Source of the DNA: Armatimonadota bacterium
GTDB taxonomy: Bacteria; Armatimonadota; Armatimonadia; Armatimonadales; Armatimonadaceae
Reading direction: 5' to 3'
DNA length: 6,737 nt
Assembly: GCA_014381035.1 (NCBI GenBank)
Contig: JACMIS010000004.1
Span: 1-6,737 of the forward strand
Shown here: in pieces, positions 1-5,030 of the stretch
How the letters are laid out: every line of letters begins with the position of its first letter
Position numbering within the stretch: position 1 is the first letter of the stretch
Translations under genes and position numbers: made by a program
Notes under the pieces: model-generated
The model's input: only the letters and a program-made list of their open reading frames with translations
What the model was told of the DNA's origin: nothing
The model's database searches: none

Positions 1-2
1 CA

Positions 3-122
3 TACGTGCCGCTCCGATTTGTATCGGAAGCGATGGGAGCGAACGTTTCCTGGGATAACACGAAGCGTACCGTAGTTATCGAAGCGGCAGGCAATGTTGC
101 CGAAGTAAAAACCGGCAGCTGA
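3..122 (+). CDS. C-terminal end of a protein with a copper-amine-oxidase-type stalk domain (partial)
   Basis: Reading from base 3, an open frame of 39 codons ends in TGA at 120-122. Its start lies to the left of the window. The visible residues begin YVPLRFVSEAMGANVSWDN and continue into a TVVIE strand. This Y-V-P-L-R-x-(V/I)-(S/A)-E-x-x-G-A-x-V-x-W-D pattern is characteristic of the copper amine oxidase N-terminal-like (stalk) domain, a small beta-rich module usually found on exported or cell-surface proteins. The domain ends about ten residues before the stop, so it is the C-terminal module here. Signal peptide, other domains and total length cannot be seen, so no enzymatic role is assigned. 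A strong terminator follows 10 bases after the stop. The next gene is convergent. Confidence 0.8.
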   Translation, partial: YVPLRFVSEAMGANVSWDNTKRTVVIEAAGNVAEVKTGS

Positions 123-132
123 TTCGCGATTC

Positions 133-172
133 AAAAAAGCCCCTCATTTTGCGGAAGTGAGGGGCTTTTTTT
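133..172. terminator. Bidirectional intrinsic terminator between convergent genes
   Basis: The left arm AAAAAAGCCCCTCA (133-146) pairs perfectly with TGAGGGGCTTTTTT (158-171) across an 11-base loop. The stem has a GC-rich core with a T run on the + strand (166-172) and, read from the other side, a T run on the - strand (138-133). It therefore fits a Rho-independent terminator in both directions. It would serve the stalk-domain gene ending at 122 and the nth-type gene ending at 171. The TAA stop of the latter lies inside the T tract. Confidence 0.9.
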
Positions 173-905
173 ATCGGCTTCGCGTTACTCCGACGCGGTC
201 GCAAACTTCCCGCAAAGGGCAGGTCGAGCAGCGCGGCGGCAGAGTTCCCCCGGTGCAAATATACTTCCCGAACGGCACCAATAGCCGATTGATTTCGATC
301 CGCTCGGCTGGTTGCAAGACGGCATCCAGGGCGTCCATTGTTTTCTCCGGTGTTTTGGTGGCAACAATACCCCAGCGGTTTGCTACGCGGTGGACATGGG
401 TGTCTACCGGTGTGTGGGGTGTTTCTCCCGTCGCAACCCCTATTGCCAGAGATGCGCATTTCGGACCGACGCCATGTAGGCGAAGAAGCGTGTCATAATC
501 GGCAGGGAGTGCCCCCGCGAAATCGCGCTCGGCATACTCCGCGATCCCTTTGAGTTGACCTACCTTCGGTTCGGGGAAGGTGGAGCCTTCCAGGAGAGGA
601 AGCAGTTCGTCATCGGAAAGGGCGGACAGTTCGGCGGGAGTGCGTGCGACCGCGAAAAGTCGGCGCGATACCGCCAGTGTATCCTTCTCCAGAGTTCGGA
701 CCGAAATAATACAGGCAAGCAATATTTCGAAAAGCGACTGATATCCTTCGCGGTGTAACTCAAATAAGGCGGCGGACGGATATGACTCTACGGCGTCCCG
801 TACCGATTCCAGCGCGGGGGCGATTTGTTCGGTGTTCATTAGTTTCATGCGTACCCGTGTATAGGAGAAGGGAAACGGATCAGACCGGAAGAACTGCAAG
901 CCCAT
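171..905 (-). CDS. nth: Endonuclease III-type DNA glycosylase/AP lyase (HhH-GPD, Fe-S)
   Basis: Encodes 244 residues. The family excises oxidised pyrimidines from DNA and nicks abasic sites in base-excision repair in the cytoplasm. Visible landmarks in order: the helical segment ISVRTLEKDTLAVSRRLF (67-84); the helix-hairpin-helix LHGVGPKC (143-150) with K149 at the Schiff-base lysine position; VDTH (167-170) with D168 at the catalytic aspartate position; and a C-terminal Fe-S motif C217-x8-C226-x2-C229-x5-C235. The first Cys spacing is two residues longer than the C-x6-C of E. coli Nth. The protein is about 30 residues longer than E. coli Nth, mostly at the N-terminus. Start choice: ATG at 905 has AAGG five bases upstream. 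The relic copy at 5030 also has an ATG exactly nine codons before the shared PFPF motif, which supports this start over the internal ATGs at 848 and 839. The stop lies within the shared terminator. A related HhH glycosylase of another subfamily is possible, but K149 and D168 favour a bifunctional enzyme. Confidence 0.9.
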   Translation of the reverse strand: MGLQFFRSDPFPFSYTRVRMKLMNTEQIAPALESVRDAVESYPSAALFELHREGYQSLFEILLACIISVRTLEKDTLAVSRRLFAVARTPAELSALSDDELLPLLEGSTFPEPKVGQLKGIAEYAERDFAGALPADYDTLLRLHGVGPKCASLAIGVATGETPHTPVDTHVHRVANRWGIVATKTPEKTMDALDAVLQPAERIEINRLLVPFGKYICTGGTLPPRCSTCPLREVCDRVGVTRSR

Positions 906-1172
906 GCCGACCTTATAACGGAACCTCCGGACTTGAAAGTTTTTGAGACACGACCATCAGGCACATGTAGGTTAAATATTTCCAATCCCTCCGGAACCCG
1001 ATCAATCGAGCTCAGATCGTATGTCATAAAAAAAATAAGCTACGGGTACACTATTCAGGAAACCGAATCCTTCGGTTCGAGAGTCTCTCTTGGCAACGAC
1101 TTCACGACGAGTTCTTGTTCCGCGCATCGCGCCGATAAACCAATTGATTGGGAAAGTGAGTCGTAATCGTCG
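906..1172. other. Divergent intergenic region, probable promoters for both flanking genes
   Basis: These 267 bases lie between the divergent starts of nth (905, - strand) and the phosphatase gene (1173, + strand), so promoters for both should be here. The region is more AT-rich than the genes, with an A tract at 1028-1035. A perfect 7-base inverted repeat, AACCGAA-TCC-TTCGGTT, occupies 1061-1077. It has no T run after it, so it is not a standard terminator. A purine-rich stretch GGGAAAGTGAG (1150-1160) is the only ribosome-binding candidate for the downstream gene. No convincing paired -35/-10 boxes were found. Two short open frames cross the region (845-1027 -, 933-1166 +), and neither has support as a gene. 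Confidence 0.5.
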
Positions 1173-3344
1173 TTGTCCAGTTTGCCTTCCATACTGCCCT
1201 CCCGTGTGATCGCTAACTCTGCAAGTACTCTGCTTTTACCTCCCGACGGTGGGCGTGGTGATTCGGACGCGGTTCCTATTTCGGCGAACGGGACGACAAG
1301 TGGGGAACAACAGGAAGCACTACGCGAGTCACAGGCGCGGCTTCGGGAGGCACAGGCACGACTTGATGCCGCTCTGTCTGCGGGTGAGATCGGCACTTGG
1401 ACAATCGATGTGCCGAATGACCGCGTGACCGGTGACATCCACGTCGCTCACTTATTCTCCGTAGATCTTGAGGACACGGTTGCGGGGAGCCTCAATGTAC
1501 AAGCGTTTTTGGACGCCATTCACGAAGAAGACCGCGTTCGCATGACACAAAACCTTGCCAATGCCATGGGATCGGGACGCGGGGACTACCATGACGAATA
1601 CCGCGTGGTCCGACCCGAAGGTGGTCATCGCTGGCTCACTTCGCGCGGCAAGATCGACCGGGACGCGGCGGGCAAGCCTGTTTCCATGTCTGGCGCGGTC
1701 GTGGACATCACTGAGCGCAAGGATGCCGTGGAAGCTCTGGCGCGGAGCGAGGCGCGTTTTCGTGTTCAGGCGGATGCCATGCCGCAGATGGTATGGGCGA
1801 CCGATTCAAAGGGCAATCATCTGTATTACAACCGCCGCTGGTATGAGTACACGGGGCAAACCGTTGAGGAGAGTATGGGATTCGGCTTCGCCCGCGCCCT
1901 GCACCCGGATGACCACGACCGCACCCTGAACCGCTGGCGGCGTGCGTATGAAGACAACGAGGACTACGACATCGAGTACCGATTCCGCCGTCATGACGGG
2001 ACCTACCGATGGTTCGTCGGGCGTGCCGAACCCGTGCGCGACCCCGAAACGGGCTTGGTAACGATGTGGGCGGGTACTTGCACCGACATTGACGAACTCA
2101 AGCGGGCGCAGGACGCACTCGAACAAGTCAGTCGGCAACTACGAGGCATCGTGTTCAGTATGACGGAAGGGCTGATCGTCACCGATATGAACGGCGATGT
2201 GGTCGAGTTCAATCCCGCCGCTCTTGCGATGATCGGTTATGATAAAGACGCGCTGGAGCAGATCAAAAAGACCCCCGCCCAACTCTCCGAAAACTTCGAG
2301 ACTTATGATGAGGAGGGGAACGCACTCCCGCCTGACGAATGGCCTTTGATGCGCGCCCTGCGCGGCGAGACGTTCACAGGGTTGCGAGTGCGGGTTCGTC
2401 GCGCCGACACGGGACTCGGGATCTGGGCGAGCGTCGGCGGTGCGGGGGTACAAGATAGTAATGGTAGGCAGACGCTCGCCCTCATTACCGTACGTGAGAT
2501 CACACAACAGGTCGAGGCAGAAAAGGAGCGTGCCGCAGCGTTCGCCAAAAACGAGCGCATCGCGGAGACGCTCCAGCGTTCCATGCTGGTCGCGCCACCT
2601 CCCGACCGTTTCCCAGGTATCGAGCTCGCCACGGATTACGAAGCGGCTTGGGACGAAGCGCAAGTCGGCGGGGATTTTTATGACACATTCGCGCTGGCAG
2701 GTGGCGCAGTGGCTTTCGTCGTCGGTGACGCGACGGGCAAGGGGTTGGAGGCGGCGGCGCATACCGCCGAAGTCAAGTACGTACTCCGTGCGTATCTGCA
2801 CGAAAGTCCCGACCCTGCCGTGGCACTCGGACGCTTGAATCGCTTTTTGGTGGATGGGCAGAGGCTCGGTGGGAAAGGGATGGACGGGCCTTCTTTTATG
2901 GCTATAGCCGTCACTGTTTTGCATCCGGAAACGGGCGAAGCGAGGTGCGCCTGCGCGGGTGCCGAGCCGCCGCTTTTGGTGCGAACGTCCACGGGGACGG
3001 CGGAAGAAATCGACGCGCGGGGGGCACTGATAGGAGCGAGTCATGAGGCGCAATATGATACCGTTACATTCACGATAGAGGTGGGGGATTTACTGGTAAT
3101 GACCACGGACGGCATCACCGAGGCGCGGAACTTTGACAACCGCCGTACCTTTTTCGGCGACAAAGAATACGCGAAAGCCGCGCAGGAAGCTCTACCTGAA
3201 TCCGTCATGCTGGGCGAGGCGGCGAAAAACATCACGGCGCGGGCGAAGGCGTTCGCGGGCGGGAAGTTGCACGACGACGTTTGCCTTTTACTCGTGCGAC
3301 GTAGGAATGAGGGTTACCGCCCGATTGAAACGGGCAAACTGTAA
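1173..3344 (+). CDS. PAS-PAS-PAS-PP2C sensor serine phosphatase (RsbU/SpoIIE type)
   Basis: Encodes 723 residues from the TTG start. The phosphatase class removes phosphate from Ser/Thr of STAS anti-anti-sigma proteins in partner-switching pathways. A short coiled coil with two LRExQAR heptads (50-63) leads into three PAS domains: about 66-182 (ending VVDITERK), 190-312 (ending TDIDELKRAQ) and 319-448 (SMTEGLIVTDMNGDVVEFN near its start). The PP2C domain runs from about 460 to 711. It carries the metal-binding aspartates in GGDFYD (D501, D504), GDATGKG (D519), TTDGITEA (D646) and HDDVCLLL (D701, D702), so it looks catalytically intact. No signal peptide or membrane segment is seen, which implies a cytoplasmic sensor. 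The start is uncertain: an in-frame TAA at 1164-1166 bounds it, no ATG occurs before residue 123, and TTG 1173 (12 bases after GGGAAAGTGAG), TTG 1182 and GTG 1206 are the choices. The kinase gene follows 22 bases later, in an operon. Confidence 0.92.
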   Translation: MSSLPSILPSRVIANSASTLLLPPDGGRGDSDAVPISANGTTSGEQQEALRESQARLREAQARLDAALSAGEIGTWTIDVPNDRVTGDIHVAHLFSVDLEDTVAGSLNVQAFLDAIHEEDRVRMTQNLANAMGSGRGDYHDEYRVVRPEGGHRWLTSRGKIDRDAAGKPVSMSGAVVDITERKDAVEALARSEARFRVQADAMPQMVWATDSKGNHLYYNRRWYEYTGQTVEESMGFGFARALHPDDHDRTLNRWRRAYEDNEDYDIEYRFRRHDGTYRWFVGRAEPVRDPETGLVTMWAGTCTDIDELKRAQDALEQVSRQLRGIVFSMTEGLIVTDMNGDVVEFNPAALAMIGYDKDALEQIKKTPAQLSENFETYDEEGNALPPDEWPLMRALRGETFTGLRVRVRRADTGLGIWASVGGAGVQDSNGRQTLALITVREITQQVEAEKERAAAFAKNERIAETLQRSMLVAPPPDRFPGIELATDYEAAWDEAQVGGDFYDTFALAGGAVAFVVGDATGKGLEAAAHTAEVKYVLRAYLHESPDPAVALGRLNRFLVDGQRLGGKGMDGPSFMAIAVTVLHPETGEARCACAGAEPPLLVRTSTGTAEEIDARGALIGASHEAQYDTVTFTIEVGDLLVMTTDGITEARNFDNRRTFFGDKEYAKAAQEALPESVMLGEAAKNITARAKAFAGGKLHDDVCLLLVRRRNEGYRPIETGKL

Positions 3345-3348
3345 TCCA

Positions 3349-3369
3349 GGGAGAGTACATCGCAAAGTG
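3349..3369 (+). promoter_or_regulatory. Ribosome-binding site and GTG start of the kinase gene
   Basis: GGGAGAG (3349-3355) sits in the 22-base gap after the phosphatase stop (3342-3344) and 11 bases before GTG at 3367-3369. It is the only purine-rich site in the gap and decides the start choice. The short gap indicates co-transcription of the phosphatase and the kinase. Confidence 0.55.
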
Positions 3370-4848
3370 AAGCATTCCGTTCCAGATGACAGCGTGGAAA
3401 CTGTGGCGTTTGCCGGTCCCGAGTCCCAACCGACGGTAAGGGACGAAATACAACATGCCACATTTATGACAAACGCCCGGATTCTCGCAGATAGCGAAGA
3501 GCAGTACCGTACCTTGTTCGATGCCATTGATGTGGGCTTCTGCATCATCAAGATGCTCTTTGACGAGCAGGGACGACCACAGGATTATCGTTTCATGGCA
3601 TCCAACCCAGCCTTCGAACGGCACACGGGATTAGTTAACGCGCTTGGGAAGACGGCGCGTGAACTTGTCCCTAATCTTGATGAGTTCTGGTTTCGCACCT
3701 ATGGGAACGTGGCAGGGACGGGCGTACCCGCGCGTTTCGAGAATCACGCGCTCGCGATGGGGCGATGGTTCGAGGTGCACGCAGTTCGCATCGGCGAGGC
3801 GAAAGAGAGTAAGGTCGGTCTTCTGTTCACCGATATTACAAAACGCAAGGAAACGGAGGGGGCTCTCCAAAGGTCAGAGGAGCGTGAGCGTGCTCGCCTG
3901 AAAAATATTTTTATGCGTGCCCCTGCGTTTATGGCAGCACTGCGTGGTCCTTCCCATACCTACGAACTTGCGAACCTGCCCTACTACCAATTGATCGGTC
4001 GGCAGGACGATTTCGAGAACCAGAGCATCATCGGCAAGACCGTGGTGGAGGTAATGCCCGAGATGGTGGAACAGGGTTTCATGGACCTTTTGGACCATGT
4101 CTATCGCACGGGCGAATCGTATCTCGGAAATGACACCCGTGTCGTTTTCCAGTTGGAACCGGATACCCTGCCCGATGAACACTTCGTTGATTTTAATTTA
4201 CAGCCGCTCTTAGACGAGGATGGCGCGGTGTCGGGAATCCTGGTACATGGGATTGACCTGACGAAGCGCAAACGCCTGGAGCAGGAGCGCGAGCGGTTCG
4301 TGGACGATTTGCGCGAGGCGAGCCTGCGCCAGCGTCGCTTCCTCAAGGAGATGCTCTCCGGATTCACGGAAGGGCGTCTGCGGCTGTGTTTCACGCAAAG
4401 CGAGATGCCCTCACAACTCCCTCCGCTGTCCGATCCCATCGAACTGACGGTGACTTCGCTACGTTTGCTCCGAAAACAATTAGATGCGGTAGCGGAAGGA
4501 CTGAGATTGCCGAAGGAGCGGCTTTCGGATTTCCTGACCGCGTCTCACGAGGCGGGCATGAACGCCGTCCGCCACGCAAACGGCGGCACAGCGCGAATCC
4601 ACGGCGACCGCGACACGGGTATGATTCAGGTTTGGATCTCAGATAACGGACCCGGTATTGCCGAGGATATGATTCACCGCGCAGTCGAACAGGGGTTTAC
4701 CACGGGTGGGTTCGGGCAAGGTTTCTTCTATATGCAGTCCTGTACGGACCGTCTCTACTTGCTATCTGTCGCGAATACAGGCACCACTGTCGTGCTGGAG
4801 ATGGACCGCACTCCGCCAATGCCTGCCTGGTTAAATTTCGACGATTGA
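3367..4848 (+). CDS. PAS-PAS-HATPase sensor serine kinase (RsbW/SpoIIAB type)
   Basis: Encodes 493 residues from a GTG start. The family binds ATP through a Bergerat fold and phosphorylates STAS partners, often also sequestering a sigma factor. Two PAS domains lie at about 45-160 (ending FTDITKRKE) and 166-303 (MRAPAFMAALRGP near the start, ending GIDLTKRK), followed by a helical linker to about 330. The ATPase domain spans about 355-485. Its N box is HEAGMNAVRHANGG, with E395 and N399 in the E-x3-N arrangement of SpoIIAB. G1 is SDNGPGI (D426), and G2 is GFTTGGFGQGFFYM (443-456). There is no HisKA dimerisation domain or phosphoacceptor His motif, so this is not a standard histidine kinase. 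Start: GTG 3367 lies 11 bases after GGGAGAG (3349-3355). The frame is open upstream to beyond 3133, but that part overlaps the conserved C-terminus of the phosphatase. ATG 3466 is the alternative. Two TGA codons in tandem (4846-4851) end the gene. Confidence 0.88.
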   Translation: MKHSVPDDSVETVAFAGPESQPTVRDEIQHATFMTNARILADSEEQYRTLFDAIDVGFCIIKMLFDEQGRPQDYRFMASNPAFERHTGLVNALGKTARELVPNLDEFWFRTYGNVAGTGVPARFENHALAMGRWFEVHAVRIGEAKESKVGLLFTDITKRKETEGALQRSEERERARLKNIFMRAPAFMAALRGPSHTYELANLPYYQLIGRQDDFENQSIIGKTVVEVMPEMVEQGFMDLLDHVYRTGESYLGNDTRVVFQLEPDTLPDEHFVDFNLQPLLDEDGAVSGILVHGIDLTKRKRLEQERERFVDDLREASLRQRRFLKEMLSGFTEGRLRLCFTQSEMPSQLPPLSDPIELTVTSLRLLRKQLDAVAEGLRLPKERLSDFLTASHEAGMNAVRHANGGTARIHGDRDTGMIQVWISDNGPGIAEDMIHRAVEQGFTTGGFGQGFFYMQSCTDRLYLLSVANTGTTVVLEMDRTPPMPAWLNFDD

Positions 4849-4862
4849 TGACAGGGTGTCAT
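4848..4862. other. Small perfect dyad at the end of the kinase gene
   Basis: ATGACA (4848-4853), GGG loop, TGTCAT (4857-4862): a perfect 6-base stem with a 3-base loop that begins at the last base of the stop codon. Only TTT follows, so it is a weak terminator at best. It could be a 3'-end stabilising hairpin, a protein-binding site or a chance occurrence. No better terminator is seen before the glycosidase gene. Confidence 0.3.
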
Positions 4863-5030
4863 TTGGCGGCAATCCGAGGACGATGTAAATCGTACGGCAA
4901 GCGAACACGCGACAACGGCATCCCGGACGGCATCCAATGCCGGGGTTATTTGTTCGGGATCCATTACGTTTGTGCGCACACGGGTGGGAGGGAAGGGAAA
5001 CGGATTCGGGGAGATGAACCGTGACGGCAT
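4862..5030 (-). pseudogene. Relic of a second nth gene: 5' ~56 codons only, frameshifted
   Basis: Read on the - strand from ATG at 5030, the product is MPSRFISPNPFPFPPTRVR and onward. It parallels the start of the intact nth product (MGLQFFRSDPFPFSYTRVR), with the Met exactly the same nine codons before PFPF. The segments PEQITPAL and VRDAV align without gaps with TEQIAPAL and VRDAV. Over 90 bases (4914-5003 against 790-879) about 72% of bases match. Of 32 codons compared from PFPF onward, 10 are identical, 10 differ silently and 12 change the residue. Further on, a net loss of about 5 bases shifts the frame: YDLHR in another frame aligns with FELHR of nth. That frame then meets TGA at 4861-4859. 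The catalytic Lys, Asp and Fe-S cysteines are absent, so no glycosylase can be made. The homology fades at both ends, upstream at the ATG and downstream at about 4862-4875, close to the kinase stop. Confidence 0.82.

Noticed and set aside
157..498. 113-codon + strand frame opposite nth
   Set aside because: It begins inside the terminator and is antisense to the Fe-S and HhH regions of nth, so it is a shadow.
845..1027. 60-codon - strand frame (begins MTYDLSSIDRVPEGLEIFN)
   Set aside because: The composition is protein-like, but there is no ribosome-binding site, it overlaps the nth start in another frame, and no family is recognised. It could be a relic but cannot be supported.
933..1166. 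77-codon + strand frame just before the phosphatase
   Set aside because: It has a TTG start without a ribosome-binding site, an AT-rich sequence and no motif. It is kept only as a note because it is in phase with the phosphatase.
2139..3053. 304-codon open frame on the - strand
   Set aside because: It is antisense to the phosphatase PAS3 and PP2C domains. Arg-rich, irregular composition and no motif indicate a shadow in GC-rich DNA.
3133..3366. N-terminal extension of the kinase to ATG 3133
   Set aside because: It overlaps the conserved PP2C C-terminus in another frame, its residues are Arg-rich and low in structure, and a ribosome-binding site supports GTG 3367.
3367..4848. Annotation as a two-component histidine kinase
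   Set aside because: There is no HisKA/HWE-type phosphoacceptor His motif between PAS2 and the ATPase domain. The N box matches the SpoIIAB/RsbW class and the partner gene is a PP2C phosphatase.
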